This document shows, piece by piece, positions 1 to 8,549 of a stretch of DNA of 45,193 nucleotides. This DNA comes from Gemmatimonadales bacterium (lineage in GTDB: Bacteria; Gemmatimonadota; Gemmatimonadetes; Gemmatimonadales; GWC2-71-9), in the NCBI GenBank assembly GCA_036265815.1, contig DATAOI010000102.1:1-45193 (forward strand), read 5' to 3'. The translations under genes and the position numbers were made by a program. The number at the start of each line of letters is the position of its first letter. The first letter of the stretch is position 1. Under the pieces are notes generated by a model. It saw only the letters and a list, made by a program, of their open reading frames with translations. It was not told where the DNA came from and did no database searches.

Positions 1-1811
1 ATGGCGATGAAGTGCTCGAAGAACTTGGAGGCGAGGTCCTCGTACGCGGGGTCCTCGCTCGCGAGCTCCAGCGCCATGGAGAGCATGGTGTTGCAGTAGA
101 ACGCCATCCAGGCGGTGCCGTCGGCCTGCTCCAGGTGCCCGCCGGTCGGCAAAGGGCGCGAGCGGTCGAAGACGCCGATGTTGTCGAGTCCGAGGAAGCC
201 GCCGGCGAAGAGGTTTCTCCCCTCCGGATCCTTCCGGTTGACCCACCAGGTGAAGTTGAGCAGCAGCTTCTGGAACGCGCGCTCGAGGAACAGCCGGTCC
301 CGCTGACCCTTGGCGCCGGTCATCTTGTACACTCGCCAGCAGGCCCACGCATGGACCGGAGGGTTCACGTCGCCGAAGGCGAATTCGTAGGCCGGAATCT
401 GGCCGTTCGGATGCATGTACCACTCCCGCAGCAGCAGGAGAAGCTGCTCCTTCGCGAAGTGGGGATCGATGCGCGCGAACGGAATCATGTGGAAGGCGAG
501 GTCCCAGGCCGCGAACCACGGATATTCCCACTTGTCCGGCATCGAGATGATGTCGCGGCTGTACACGTGCGGCCAGTCGGCGTTGCGCCCTTCCTCGCGC
601 CCGGCGGGTGGCGCCGGTTGGCTGGGATCGCCGTCGAGCCAGTGCGGCGTCACGTAGTGGTAGAACTGCTTGCTCCACAGGAGCCCGGCATATCCCTGCC
701 TGAGAATCCGCCGCTCCTCGGCCGTGGCGCCTTCGGGAGTGCGTTCGGCGTAGAACTCGTCCGCCTCGGCGATCCGGTCACGGAACACCCGGTCGAACCG
801 CTCGTCGAATGACGGGCTCGGATTCCCCGTCGCCTGCCGCAGCCGGAGCCGCACGACCCGCTGCCCGCCCGCGGGGACGGTGAGGACGTAGTGGAACGCC
901 GCCTTGGTTCCTTCGCCGGCCGGGTTCACGGCCGAGCCGTCGCCCTCGACGATCGCCCGATGGAAGGCGTCCTTGACGTACGGTTGCGGATTGGGTGACG
1001 CGAAGAGCCGGGTGAGGTTGGTCTCGTTGTCAGTGAAGAGCCGCTCCGCGGGGGGACCTGCCTCCGGAGCGTCGGCGTCGAGGGTGTAGCGCCCAAGGCC
1101 CGTGTGTTCCGCGACCATGCCGGCGGGTCCACTCCGCCGGATGCGGGGCTTGGGCCAGTAGCCCTCCCCCTCGCGTCCCCAGCTCCAGGTATTCCGGAAC
1201 CAGAGCGTCGGCAGGAGGTGGACCGTCGCGGCCTCGGGGCCGCGATTGGCCACGGTGATGCGGATCAGGATGTCGTCGGTATCGGCCTTGGCGTACTCGG
1301 CGAAGACGTCGAAATACCGCTGATCGTCGAATACACCCGTGTCGGCCAGCTCGAACTCGGGCTCCGCCTTGCCGCGCTCACGGTTGACCTGGACCAGCCG
1401 CTCGTAGGGAAACTCGGCCTGGGGATACTTGTAGAGCGCGTTGAGGTAGGAATGGGTCGGGGTGGAGTCGAGGTAGAAGTAGGCCTCCTTCACGTCCTCG
1501 CCATGGTTCCCCTCGGGGCCGGTGACGCCGAACAGTCGCTCCTTGAGGATGGGATCGCGCCCGTTCCACAGTGCCACCGCGAAGCAGAGACGCCCCTGCC
1601 GGTCGGTGATGCCGAGCAGCCCATCCTCACCCCAGCGGTACGCCCGGCTCCGTGCCTGGTCGTGGGAGAAGTAGTCCCACACGTTGCCGTCCGCCGAGTA
1701 GTCCTCTCGCACCGTGCCCCACTGGCGCTCGGCCAGGTAGGGACCCCACCGCTTCCAGTTCCGCTCGCGACGCGTGTCCTCCGCGAGACGCTCGGCTTCC
1801 GCTCCGGCCAC
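1..1811 (-). CDS. GH63-like (MGH1-type) glucosidase, copy 1, C-terminus beyond the window
   Basis: About 603 residues are visible, read from a GTG at 1811 and running off the left edge. The start follows a GGGAGG Shine-Dalgarno (SD) sequence and matches the GTG start of the paralogue at 22136. The protein is closely similar along its visible length to that copy, and the two align at a constant offset of 20,325 bases with no net length change. Recognisable blocks are [20 protein letters not shown]-like N-terminal sequence, the [11 protein letters not shown] block, [15 protein letters not shown], and the [19 protein letters not shown] region typical of the (alpha/alpha)6 barrel of GH63-type 'glucosidases'. 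No signal peptide is seen, so it probably acts in the cytoplasm on alpha-glucosides. The exact substrate cannot be told; GH63 includes alpha-glucosidases and mannosylglycerate hydrolases. A GGAACC-N17-GTTGTA promoter lies between it and the upstream zf-HC2 gene. Confidence 0.9.
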   Translation of the reverse strand, partial: MAGAEAERLAEDTRRERNWKRWGPYLAERQWGTVREDYSADGNVWDYFSHDQARSRAYRWGEDGLLGITDRQGRLCFAVALWNGRDPILKERLFGVTGPEGNHGEDVKEAYFYLDSTPTHSYLNALYKYPQAEFPYERLVQVNRERGKAEPEFELADTGVFDDQRYFDVFAEYAKADTDDILIRITVANRGPEAATVHLLPTLWFRNTWSWGREGEGYWPKPRIRRSGPAGMVAEHTGLGRYTLDADAPEAGPPAERLFTDNETNLTRLFASPNPQPYVKDAFHRAIVEGDGSAVNPAGEGTKAAFHYVLTVPAGGQRVVRLRLRQATGNPSPSFDERFDRVFRDRIAEADEFYAERTPEGATAEERRILRQGYAGLLWSKQFYHYVTPHWLDGDPSQPAPPAGREEGRNADWPHVYSRDIISMPDKWEYPWFAAWDLAFHMIPFARIDPHFAKEQLLLLLREWYMHPNGQIPAYEFAFGDVNPPVHAWACWRVYKMTGAKGQRDRLFLERAFQKLLLNFTWWVNRKDPEGRNLFAGGFLGLDNIGVFDRSRPLPTGGHLEQADGTAWMAFYCNTMLSMALELASEDPAYEDLASKFFEHFIA

Positions 1812-1877
1812 GAGGTGCCTCCCGACGCAATGCTCCAGCTCGCGTCTCGATCTATTGAAGTGGGGCGTGCTGCCCGA

Positions 1878-1906
1878 TACAACGCCACGAATCTGGAAAG
1901 GGTTCC
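1878..1906 (-). promoter_or_regulatory. Putative ECF promoter for GH63 copy 1 (GGAACC-N17-GTTGTA)
   Basis: On the minus strand the -35 element GGAACC is at 1906-1901, followed by exactly 17 bases and GTTGTA at 1883-1878. It lies about 67 bases ahead of the glucosidase GTG. The same position before GH63 copy 2 holds GGAACC-N17-GTTCTA, and the spacers also resemble each other (CTTTCCAG... and CTTCCAG..., both ending GTGGC). GGAAC as a -35 element is established for many ECF sigma factors; assigning it here is inference. Confidence 0.6.
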
Positions 1907-1925
1907 GTCCGACCCGGCCACTGAC

Positions 1926-2180
1926 TCATCCCGCCGCCTCCGCGTCGAGCCGCAGCCTGATTCTGGCAACCAGGTCATCCGGCGGGCAGATCCGCCGTAG
2001 GCGGCTCCGCACCTCCCGGATCAGGCTGATCTCGAACCGGTACCGGCCGCCGCAGCGAAGGCACTCCTCGATGTGCCGCTCGACCATCTGCATGTCGCTC
2101 GGGGAGAGCTCGCGATCGATGTAGTCGTCCAGCCGCCGGAGGATCGCCTCGCACGCTGCCTGGGTCTCGCTGTCGTTCAC
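1926..2180 (-). CDS. Small soluble zf-HC2 (anti-sigma-like zinc finger) protein, paralogue A
   Basis: An 84-residue protein read from GTG at 2180, chosen because it aligns with the start of the 83-residue paralogue at 22504. It has the zinc-binding anti-sigma pattern: an early Cys in ACEAILRRLDDY, then HIEECLRC (H-x3-C-x2-C), followed by a basic helix (VRSRLRR). There is no transmembrane segment. In the zf-HC2/ZAS family this domain binds ECF sigma factors, but no sigma gene is adjacent. Instead it stands directly upstream of a GH63-like glucosidase, exactly as its paralogue does at 22253-22504. The nearest sigma partner is the ECF factor at 9169-9837, whose own anti-sigma has the same LDD(Y/F)(I/L)DR core. 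It may be an orphan anti-sigma factor or a small zinc protein of another role. Confidence 0.75.
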   Translation of the reverse strand: MNDSETQAACEAILRRLDDYIDRELSPSDMQMVERHIEECLRCGGRYRFEISLIREVRSRLRRICPPDDLVARIRLRLDAEAAG

Positions 2181-2235
2181 GCTGCCTGCTTTCAGCCCTG
2201 CGGGTGACGTGCGGAGCCTATGGCCCGGTGCCGGC

Positions 2236-2264
2236 AAGAACGTGTCGCCGGGTCGGGTAGTTCC
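2236..2264 (-). promoter_or_regulatory. Putative ECF promoter for zf-HC2 paralogue A (GGAACT-N17-GTTCTT)
   Basis: GGAACT at 2264-2259, a 17-base spacer and GTTCTT at 2241-2236 on the minus strand, ending about 55 bases before the GTG start at 2180. If it is used, the longer reading from a TTG at 2237 is ruled out. It stands back to back with the plus-strand site at 2319-2347, so the interval 2181-2393 is a divergent regulatory region. Confidence 0.5.
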
Positions 2265-2318
2265 CTGCCGACCACGGGAGAGTATCGGGCGCTTGCGGTC
2301 GTCCGGCCCGCTCGGATG

Positions 2319-2347
2319 GGAACCATCGGCGGAATGCCTGCATTAGA
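2319..2347 (+). promoter_or_regulatory. Putative ECF promoter of the GlcG-cupin-lactonase operon (GGAACC-N17-ATTAGA)
   Basis: GGAACC at 2319-2324, 17 bases, then ATTAGA at 2342-2347; the first gene starts at 2394. The same spacing and -10 word occur at 22589-22617 (GGAACT-N17-ATTAGA). Confidence 0.6.
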
Positions 2348-2393
2348 GGGCATGTCACCACCGATCGATTCCCCCGCAGAGGAGAGCTCGCCC

Positions 2394-2888
2394 ATGAGGT
2401 TCCGAGCATCGTTCCTGGTTGCTCTCGCCCTGTCGGCCACGACCAGCCTGGCCCAGGCCCAGACCACCGTCAGCAAGAAGACGCTCACGCTCGAAGGGGC
2501 CAAGGCGGTTGCCGCCGCCGCAGTCGCCGAGGCGACAAAGGGCCACGAAGGCGCCTCGATCGCCGTGGTCGATGATGGCGGGAACCTGATGTACCTCGAG
2601 CGCCTGCAGCCGACGTTTCCGATGGGCGCGACGATCTCCACCGAGAAGGCCCGCACCGCGGCGCTCTTCCAGAAGCCGAGCAAGCTCCTGGAGGACGCGA
2701 TCGTGGGCGGCCGGACGCCATTGCTCAACGTCTGGTCCGCCCCGCTCAACGGGGGCGAGCCGATCGTGGTGGATGGCCAGGTCGTGGGCGCGGTGGGCGT
2801 GAGCGGCGCCTCGAGCGCCGCGAGGGATGCGGCAATCGCCATCGCCGGCGCCGCCGCGGTCGGCACCAAGACCAGCGCGAGCCGGTGA
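2394..2888 (+). CDS. Exported GlcG/HbpS-family (DUF336) protein
   Basis: A 164-residue protein from ATG 2394 with an AGAGGAGAG SD sequence. A signal peptide is clear: MRFR, a hydrophobic stretch, then cleavage near SLAQA-QTT. The mature part is a complete GlcG/HbpS domain (PF03928): the repeated A-rich helix around residues 40-60, the IAVVDDGGNLMYLER strand, and GGEPIVVDGQVVGAVGVSGA near the C-terminus. HbpS binds haem and acts as an accessory to a sensor kinase in Streptomyces; GlcG of E. coli sits in the glycolate operon with no firm role. Here it leads an operon of exported proteins (cupin, two SMP-30-like lactonases), 11 bases ahead of the cupin gene. A redox or ligand-binding accessory role is plausible but unproven. 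Confidence 0.88.
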   Translation: MRFRASFLVALALSATTSLAQAQTTVSKKTLTLEGAKAVAAAAVAEATKGHEGASIAVVDDGGNLMYLERLQPTFPMGATISTEKARTAALFQKPSKLLEDAIVGGRTPLLNVWSAPLNGGEPIVVDGQVVGAVGVSGASSAARDAAIAIAGAAAVGTKTSASR

Positions 2889-2899
2889 GGGAGATCGCG

Positions 2900-3373
2900 A
2901 TGAGACCCTGGACACTGGCCGCGGTGGCGGCCCTGGCTGCCTCGCCGTGCGGCGTGGCGAACGCGCAGTCCGGCGATGCGGCCGTCAGATATCTCGGGCA
3001 CGATGAAGTCGCGGCCGCCTTCGCCAAGGGCACGCCGATGATCGAAGTGCGCGACTACAAGATCCACGCGAGCCGGCGCGAAGGTCCGGGCCTGGTCGAG
3101 GTCCATACCCGTGACACCGACATCGCCTACGTCCTGCAGGGATCGGCCACGCTGGTGACCGGCGGCGCGGCCGTCGGCCTCAAGGAGATCGGCGCGGAGG
3201 AGCTGCGTGGCAGCGCCATCGAGGGCGGGGAGACTCGCCAGCTCGAGCCGGGTGATGTCGTGGTCATCCCTAACGGCACGCCGCACTGGTTCAAGGAAGT
3301 GAAGGCGCCGTTCCTCTACTACGTGGTCAAGGTGCGGCAGGCGGAGCGGGTCGCGACCGCAGGGGCGATGTGA
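2900..3373 (+). CDS. Exported single-domain cupin protein
   Basis: A 157-residue protein from ATG 2900 (SD GGGAG), with a signal peptide ending near GVANA-QSG. Cupin motif 1 is seen as VHTRDTDIAYVLQG, with one His and acidic residues in place of the usual HxH, and motif 2 as PGDVVVIPNGTPHWF. It is therefore a small RmlC-type beta-barrel, probably metal-binding, located outside the cytoplasm. Cupins of this type act as isomerases, dioxygenases or binding proteins, and the sequence does not decide which. Its stop overlaps the start of the lactonase-like gene (TGATG), so the two are translationally coupled. Confidence 0.85.
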   Translation: MRPWTLAAVAALAASPCGVANAQSGDAAVRYLGHDEVAAAFAKGTPMIEVRDYKIHASRREGPGLVEVHTRDTDIAYVLQGSATLVTGGAAVGLKEIGAEELRGSAIEGGETRQLEPGDVVVIPNGTPHWFKEVKAPFLYYVVKVRQAERVATAGAM

Positions 3374-5016
3374 TGCGGCGGCCCTCCTCCGTGCTGGCCG
3401 GCGCGGCATTCGCCCTCCTCGCGTGGCCCGCGCTCGCGACGGCGCAGGCCACGGTGGACCTGCCGGTCGTCCTTCCGGCCGCGGTGGTGGATCTCCGCAC
3501 CGCCGAGGGCGCGGCGTTGGTGCAGGTGCGGTGGCGGTACAGCGATGTCAAGGTGATCGAGACCGACCACCACGCCGCCGGGCCCGATCTCCGGCCGTCC
3601 GGCCCTCCCAATCGGACCAATGACATCAGTCCCCACGCGGAAGCGGTGGGCTTCGACGATACCGCGTGGGAAGTGATCGAGCCCGAAGCGCTCGAGACCC
3701 GCCGGTCGAACGGGCGGCTCGCCTTCAACTGGTATCGGACCAAGATCAGCCTGCCGCGGACCGTCGGCGGCTTTGACGTCACCGGCTCGACCGTCGTCTT
3801 CGAGCTGGTCGTGGACGACTACGCCGAGATCTGGGTGGACGGGCAGCTTCCGCTGGTGCTGGGCCAGACCGGCGGCCAGCTGATCAAGGGCTTCAACGCG
3901 CCCAACCGCGTCGTGCTCACCCGCGACGCGCGACCGGGGCAGCAGATCCACCTCGCCGTCTTCGGCATCAACGGACCGGTGTCCAGACCGCCGGAGAACT
4001 TCATCTGGGTCCGCTCGGCGACGCTCGATTTCTACCGTCCCGGCCAGGTGGGCGCGCCGGCGGCGGCACCGGCCAAGGTGGTCCGGCTCGACCCCGCGTT
4101 GGACCGCATCGTTCCTCGGGGCGCGACCATCGAGAAGCTCGCGGGCGGATTCCAGTTCATCGAGGGGCCGGTGTGGCATCCCGACGGCTACCTGCTGTTC
4201 AGCGACCCGAACGCCAACACGATCTACCGCTGGACGCCGGAAGGCTCGGTCTCGGTCTTCCGCACCCACAGCGGTTACACCGGTGTCGACATCGGCGAGT
4301 ACCACCAGCCCGGCTCCAACGGGCTCACCTTAGACCGGAAAGGCCTGCTCACGATCAACGAGCACGGCAACAGGCGGGTGACCCGTTTGGAGCGGACTGG
4401 CAAGATCACGGTGCTCGCGGACCGGTACGACGGGAAGCGGCTCAACAGCCCCAACGACCTGGTGTACCGCTCCGACGGCACGCTCTACTTCACCGATCCG
4501 CCGTTCGGCCTGCCTAAGGCGTTCGACGATCCGAGGAAGGAGCTGGGATTCAGCGGGGTCTACATGGTGAAGGACAGCCAGGTGACGCTGCTGACGAAGG
4601 AGCTGAGCGGACCGAACGGCATCGCCTTCTCGCCGGACGAGCGCTACCTGTACGTCGACAACTGGGACCTCAAGCGCAAGGTGCTGATGCGCTACGAGGT
4701 GAAGACCGACGGGACGATCGCCAACGGAACGGTGTTCCACGACTTCACCGGCGACCCGGAGCCGGTGGCGCTGGATGGCATCAAGGTGGACGAGCAGGGC
4801 AATGTCTACGTCTCGGCGCCGGGGGGGCTGTGGATCTTCTCGCCTGCTGGCAAGGCGTTAGGACGGATCGTTCCGCCGGAGCACGATGCCAACTTCACCT
4901 TCGGGGACGCAGACGGGAAATCGCTTTACCTCACGGCGAGCACCGGTCTGTATCGGGTGCGGGTGAGCGTGCCGGGCATCCGCCCCGGTGCCATGCAGCA
5001 GGCGGCGGCGAGATGA
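3373..5016 (+). CDS. Exported SMP-30/gluconolactonase-like protein with N-terminal beta-sandwich domain
   Basis: 547 residues from ATG 3373 (a GTG at 3370 is the alternative). A signal peptide ends near ALATA-QAT. Residues about 30-225 form an extra domain with the look of a galactose-binding or GH2-like jelly roll (DDTAWEVIEPE, LVVDDYAEIWVDG). Residues about 240-535 are the six-bladed SMP-30 propeller. Probable metal ligands are Glu in FIEGPVWHPDG, Asn in LNSPNDLVYRSDG and Asp in ALDGIKVDEQG, the triad used by gluconolactonases and regucalcin. The likely role is hydrolysis of a sugar lactone or related ester in the periplasm. It overlaps the next gene (ATGA at 5013-5016), which encodes a shorter paralogue without the N-terminal domain. 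Confidence 0.88.
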   Translation: MRRPSSVLAGAAFALLAWPALATAQATVDLPVVLPAAVVDLRTAEGAALVQVRWRYSDVKVIETDHHAAGPDLRPSGPPNRTNDISPHAEAVGFDDTAWEVIEPEALETRRSNGRLAFNWYRTKISLPRTVGGFDVTGSTVVFELVVDDYAEIWVDGQLPLVLGQTGGQLIKGFNAPNRVVLTRDARPGQQIHLAVFGINGPVSRPPENFIWVRSATLDFYRPGQVGAPAAAPAKVVRLDPALDRIVPRGATIEKLAGGFQFIEGPVWHPDGYLLFSDPNANTIYRWTPEGSVSVFRTHSGYTGVDIGEYHQPGSNGLTLDRKGLLTINEHGNRRVTRLERTGKITVLADRYDGKRLNSPNDLVYRSDGTLYFTDPPFGLPKAFDDPRKELGFSGVYMVKDSQVTLLTKELSGPNGIAFSPDERYLYVDNWDLKRKVLMRYEVKTDGTIANGTVFHDFTGDPEPVALDGIKVDEQGNVYVSAPGGLWIFSPAGKALGRIVPPEHDANFTFGDADGKSLYLTASTGLYRVRVSVPGIRPGAMQQAAAR

Positions 5017-6086
5017 GGGGCGGAGCTGTCGTCCAGCGCCCATTCGCTGCGCTCTGGGTGGTCCTTATCTCGTTCCTGACCGCCATCACCGCTCCGCTCG
5101 CGGCCCAGCTCCACCCCCGGCCCGCTCGCGAGCCGATCATCACCCGCCTCAACTCGCGGTTCGACCGCCTCGTCCCCGCCGGCGCCCGTCTGGAGAGGAT
5201 CGCGGACGACCACGGCTGGGCCGAGGGACCCGCTTGGGTGTCGGCTGGCGGCTACCTGCTCTTTTCCGACGTGGTGAAGAACGCGATCTACCGCTGGCGT
5301 GAGGGCGAGGGCGAGCGCCTCTTCCTACAGGCGAGCGGCTACACCGGGCGCACGCCGTTTGCCGGCGCGGAGCCCGGCTCGAACGGCATCGTCGTCGACC
5401 GGGAAGGTCGGATCGTGTTCTGCCAGCACGGCGACCGCCGCATCGTGCGGCGCGAGCCGAGCGGGCGCCTCACGGTGCTCGTGGAGCGCTATCGGGGAAA
5501 ACGGCTCAACAGCCCCAACGATCTCGTCTTCAAATCGAACGGCGATCTCTACTTTACCGACCCGCCGTTCGGCCTGCCGCAGAGCTATCGCGACCCGGGG
5601 AAGGAGCTGCCGTTCCAGGGTGTGTACCGGCTGGCGCGCGACGGCACACTCACCTTGCTCACCACCGAGCTCAGCGGACCCAATGGGATCGCATTCTCGC
5701 CGGACGAGCGCACGCTGTATGTGTCGAACGCGGATGCCGGCCGGCTGGTCTGGCTCGCGTTCAGCGTACAGGAGGACGGTACCCTCGGCCCCGGGCGGGT
5801 GTTCTATGATGGCACCGCATCGTTTGCCGGTCGGCATGGTACCGCCGACGGCATGAAGGTCGACGCCCGTGGCAACCTCTTCGGGGTGGGACCCGGTGGA
5901 GTCTATGTCTTCTCGCCGGATGGGTTGCTGCTGGGTTGGTTCGATTTCGGCGGGAACGTCGGCAACGTTGCCTGGGGGGAGGACGGATCCACGCTCTTCA
6001 TCGCAGCAAATGCGGCGGTCTACCGGGTGCGACTCTCGACGTTGGGCGCCGGCTTCGAGCGCCACGAGGCACAGCGGGGGAGATGA
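5013..6086 (+). CDS. Exported SMP-30/gluconolactonase-like protein, short paralogue
   Basis: 357 residues from ATG 5013, in ATGA overlap with the upstream gene. The N-terminus has a long hydrophobic signal ending near APLAAQ. The rest is an SMP-30 propeller very similar to the C-terminal two thirds of the previous protein: RGKRLNSPNDLVFKSNG, YFTDPPFGLPQ, ELSGPNGIAFSPDER. Likely metal ligands are Glu in WAEGPAW, Asn in SPNDL and Asp in TADGMKVDARG. It looks like a tandem duplicate that lacks or lost the jelly-roll domain. As the last gene of the operon, it probably acts with its partner on a lactone made by an outer or periplasmic sugar dehydrogenase. The GMC and glucose dehydrogenase genes at 11364-15266 are candidates, an inference only. 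Confidence 0.88.
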   Translation: MRGGAVVQRPFAALWVVLISFLTAITAPLAAQLHPRPAREPIITRLNSRFDRLVPAGARLERIADDHGWAEGPAWVSAGGYLLFSDVVKNAIYRWREGEGERLFLQASGYTGRTPFAGAEPGSNGIVVDREGRIVFCQHGDRRIVRREPSGRLTVLVERYRGKRLNSPNDLVFKSNGDLYFTDPPFGLPQSYRDPGKELPFQGVYRLARDGTLTLLTTELSGPNGIAFSPDERTLYVSNADAGRLVWLAFSVQEDGTLGPGRVFYDGTASFAGRHGTADGMKVDARGNLFGVGPGGVYVFSPDGLLLGWFDFGGNVGNVAWGEDGSTLFIAANAAVYRVRLSTLGAGFERHEAQRGR

Positions 6087-6280
6087 AGTGAAAGGTATCG
6101 GAGACCGATGCGCGGGGCAGCGTGAGCAAAATCCCTCGGTGCTGATCCTCCTCGGGATAGCATGGCATCGCTCTTCATGCATGTTATTATGCTGCAGAGC
6201 TAACGTACTATAATACATGCTTTTGGGAGCTGCACTTGAAGTTATTTCTCGCCATGGGTCGCGCCGCGGCGTCGCAGCCC
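6087..6280. other. Convergent intergenic interval with AT-rich inverted repeat
   Basis: The 194 bases between the lactonase gene and the convergent Rieske-FAD gene contain the most AT-rich patch I noticed in the window (about 6175-6225). It holds an imperfect inverted repeat, GCATGTTATTAT (6179-6190) and ATAATACATGC (6210-6220), and a TATAAT word at 6209-6214. A small hairpin (ATCGG-AGA-CCGAT) follows the lactonase stop near 6098. No coding sequence is convincing. It may be a bidirectional termination region or the scar of an inserted element. Confidence 0.4.
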
Positions 6281-7813
6281 TCAGTGTGCTTGCCCTGCTT
6301 CCATACGCACCTCCGCCTCGAGGCTCTCCCGATCCCGAAAGATCGTAGCTACCGCCAACACGCGTCCGCCCCGGCTGAAGCGGACGGCACAGTCGCGTCC
6401 CTGGATATCGCCGTCGACGGCGACGGAGTCCCACCGCTCCGCGTGCCCCACGTAGTTGATGCTCACATCGTAGTGCTGGCTCCAGAAGAACGGCACCGCG
6501 TCGAACCGCTCGCGCATGCCCAGCATGTTGCGCGCCACCGCCCGGCCCTGACGCTGCGCCACCACCCAGTGCTCCACTCTGATCCGCTCACCGGTGTGCG
6601 GGTCGGGCCAGCGGGCGATGTCGCCCGCTGCGAAGATGCCGGGCGCGCTGGTCTCGAGAAACTCGTTCACCGCGACGCCCCGATCGAGCGTGAGGCCCGC
6701 CGCCTCCGCCAGCTCGAGATTGGGCTTGACCCCGATGCCGGCGACCACGAAATCGGCCGCGAGGCGGTCGCCGTTCTCCAGCACGACCCCGGCCCCGGCG
6801 ATCTCCCGCGCCTTCTGGCCGAGGTGGAAGTGGACGCCGTGCTCCTCATGCAGCGTGCGCACGAAGTCGCCGAGCTGGGGACCGATCACGCGCTCGAGGG
6901 GGCGGGGGTCGGGCGCGACCACATGCACCTCCAGGTCCCGGCCTCGCAGCGACGCGGCCACCTCGAGACCGATGAAGCTGGCCCCGAAGACCACCGCACG
7001 CCGCCCCGTCTTGGCGGCAGCGATGATGGTGCGACTGTCGGCCAGGCTCCGGAGGTAGTAGACCGGTACCCCGCCGCGATCTATCCCCGACGGCAGGGCG
7101 ACGGGAGTGGCCCCGGTCGCGAGGAGCAGAGCACCGTACCGCAGTCGCCCGCCGTCGTCCGTCACCACTTCTCGAGCTCCCGGGTGCAGCTCCCTCACCC
7201 GGCGGCCGCGCAGGCGCTGGACCCTGCAATCTCGGTCGAAGTCGGGCGCCCGCAGCGGCATCCACTCTTCCTGGGCGGTTCCCGCGAGATAATCCTTGGA
7301 GCAGTTCGGGCGGTCGTACGGCGCGTCTGGATCGGGATCCACGACCGTGATCGGGCCGTCGTACCCCTCGACCCGGAGCGCGGCGACGGCGCTGTCTCCT
7401 GCCGCGCCACCCCCGACGATCACGACGGCCGCGGGCTCCCGGCTTCTCCGCGCGGCGGGCGGCACCGGAGCCTCCGCTTTCCCAATGACGTAGACTCGAC
7501 CATCGCGCTCCTCGACGGTCCATCGGCTCAGGGGGTGCAGTGCCGGTGGCCGAATCGGGTGTCCCGTGCGGAGGCTGAAGCAGGCGTGGTGCCAGGGACA
7601 GTGAACGGTGTCCCCGACCATCAATCCCTCCGCCAGGGGTCCGCTATAGTGGGTGCACGCGCTGCCGACGGCGAACCATTCCAGGCCCCGGCGCGCGAGG
7701 AGCACCCCTTCCCCGTTCACATGGCCCGCCAGCATGGCGCCGTCCGCCACGTCGCCGGTTGGAATCCCCTGCCTCAAGTCCGGTCCGGTCGGACCCTTCT
7801 CCTCTGCCGACAT
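6281..7813 (-). CDS. Rieske [2Fe-2S]-FAD/NAD(P) oxidoreductase (AIFM3-like)
   Basis: 510 residues from ATG 7813, with a very strong SD (AGGAGGT, 4 bases from the start). Residues about 10-115 are a Rieske domain with both cluster motifs, CTHYSG and CPWHHACF (C-x-H...C-x2-H). Then comes a two-dinucleotide flavoprotein: VVIVGGGAAGDSAV for FAD, VVFGASFIGLEVAASL for NAD(P), and APGIFAAGDIARWPD as the second FAD contact. The order Rieske then reductase matches AIFM3-like proteins and resembles fused ferredoxin/ferredoxin-reductase systems of ring-hydroxylating oxygenases. There is no signal peptide. No oxygenase component is nearby, so the electron acceptor is unknown. The gene diverges from the FMN reductase operon at 7968. 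Confidence 0.93.
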   Translation of the reverse strand: MSAEEKGPTGPDLRQGIPTGDVADGAMLAGHVNGEGVLLARRGLEWFAVGSACTHYSGPLAEGLMVGDTVHCPWHHACFSLRTGHPIRPPALHPLSRWTVEERDGRVYVIGKAEAPVPPAARRSREPAAVVIVGGGAAGDSAVAALRVEGYDGPITVVDPDPDAPYDRPNCSKDYLAGTAQEEWMPLRAPDFDRDCRVQRLRGRRVRELHPGAREVVTDDGGRLRYGALLLATGATPVALPSGIDRGGVPVYYLRSLADSRTIIAAAKTGRRAVVFGASFIGLEVAASLRGRDLEVHVVAPDPRPLERVIGPQLGDFVRTLHEEHGVHFHLGQKAREIAGAGVVLENGDRLAADFVVAGIGVKPNLELAEAAGLTLDRGVAVNEFLETSAPGIFAAGDIARWPDPHTGERIRVEHWVVAQRQGRAVARNMLGMRERFDAVPFFWSQHYDVSINYVGHAERWDSVAVDGDIQGRDCAVRFSRGGRVLAVATIFRDRESLEAEVRMEAGQAH

Positions 7814-7897
7814 ACCAAACCTCCTGGCATAGCCTCCTGCCCGCGGGATCGATCTCCTCGGGAAGTGTAACTTCGAAGGGCCGGTCGAGGCCCGGCG

Positions 7898-7926
7898 GGA
7901 ACCTTGCGGCCCGGCTCGGCATTACA
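7898..7926 (+). promoter_or_regulatory. Putative ECF promoter of the FMN reductase operon (GGAACC-N17-ATTACA)
   Basis: GGAACC at 7898-7903, 17 bases, ATTACA at 7921-7926, about 42 bases before the ATG at 7968. It matches the other sites of the proposed regulon in both elements and in spacing. Confidence 0.6.
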
Positions 7927-7967
7927 CTCCCCGAGGCACCACCCGACCGTTAGATCCCGAGGGCTCC

Positions 7968-8534
7968 ATGGCAGACTCCCGTCCGCTCAGCATTCCCGTG
8001 ATTCTCGGTACTGCCCGCAAGGGCCGGATGAGCGCGCATGCCGCGCGTTTCGTCCTCGGGGAGCTGAAGAAGCGAGACGGTGTCTTCACCGAGCTGATCG
8101 ACGTCGGTGCGCTCCCGGTCCAGCTCGACGACAACGGCGAGGGCACCGCCGATCCTGGCTTCGCGGCCAGCATGAACCGGGCGGATGCGATCGTGCTGGT
8201 GGCCCCGGAATACAACCACGCCATGCCGGGGCTGCTGAAGCACGTGCTCGACAGCTGCCTCAAAGAGTATATCCACAAGGCCGCGGGGATAGTCGCGGTC
8301 TCCGCCGGCCCCTTCGGCGGCACCCGGGTAATCGAGACGTCGCTTCCCGTCCTTCGCGAGCTCGGCCTGGTGACCATCTTCTGGGACGTGAACGTAGGCA
8401 GCGTGGCCAAGGTCTTCGATCAGAACGGCACGCTGCTCGACCCGGCGCTCGTTCGGCGCACGGACAAGTTCATCGGCGAGCTGATCTGGATGGCCAGGAC
8501 CCTGCGCTACGGGCGCGAGTCGATCGCCCTGTAG
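7968..8534 (+). CDS. NADPH-dependent FMN reductase family protein
   Basis: 188 residues from ATG 7968 (GAGGG SD). The flavodoxin-like fold is evident: an N-terminal strand and phosphate loop (IPVILGTARKGRMSAHAA), and the family hallmark APEYNHAMPGLLKHVLD around residues 78-95. Then comes SAGPFGGTRVIE. Such proteins reduce FMN, quinones, azo dyes or chromate with NADPH and often protect against redox stress. It is the first gene of a short plus-strand unit (zinc ribbon and small exported protein follow) and is preceded by a GGAACC-N17-ATTACA site, suggesting stress-type control. Confidence 0.92.
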   Translation: MADSRPLSIPVILGTARKGRMSAHAARFVLGELKKRDGVFTELIDVGALPVQLDDNGEGTADPGFAASMNRADAIVLVAPEYNHAMPGLLKHVLDSCLKEYIHKAAGIVAVSAGPFGGTRVIETSLPVLRELGLVTIFWDVNVGSVAKVFDQNGTLLDPALVRRTDKFIGELIWMARTLRYGRESIAL

Positions 8535-8549
8535 CCCACCCCAGCGGAG

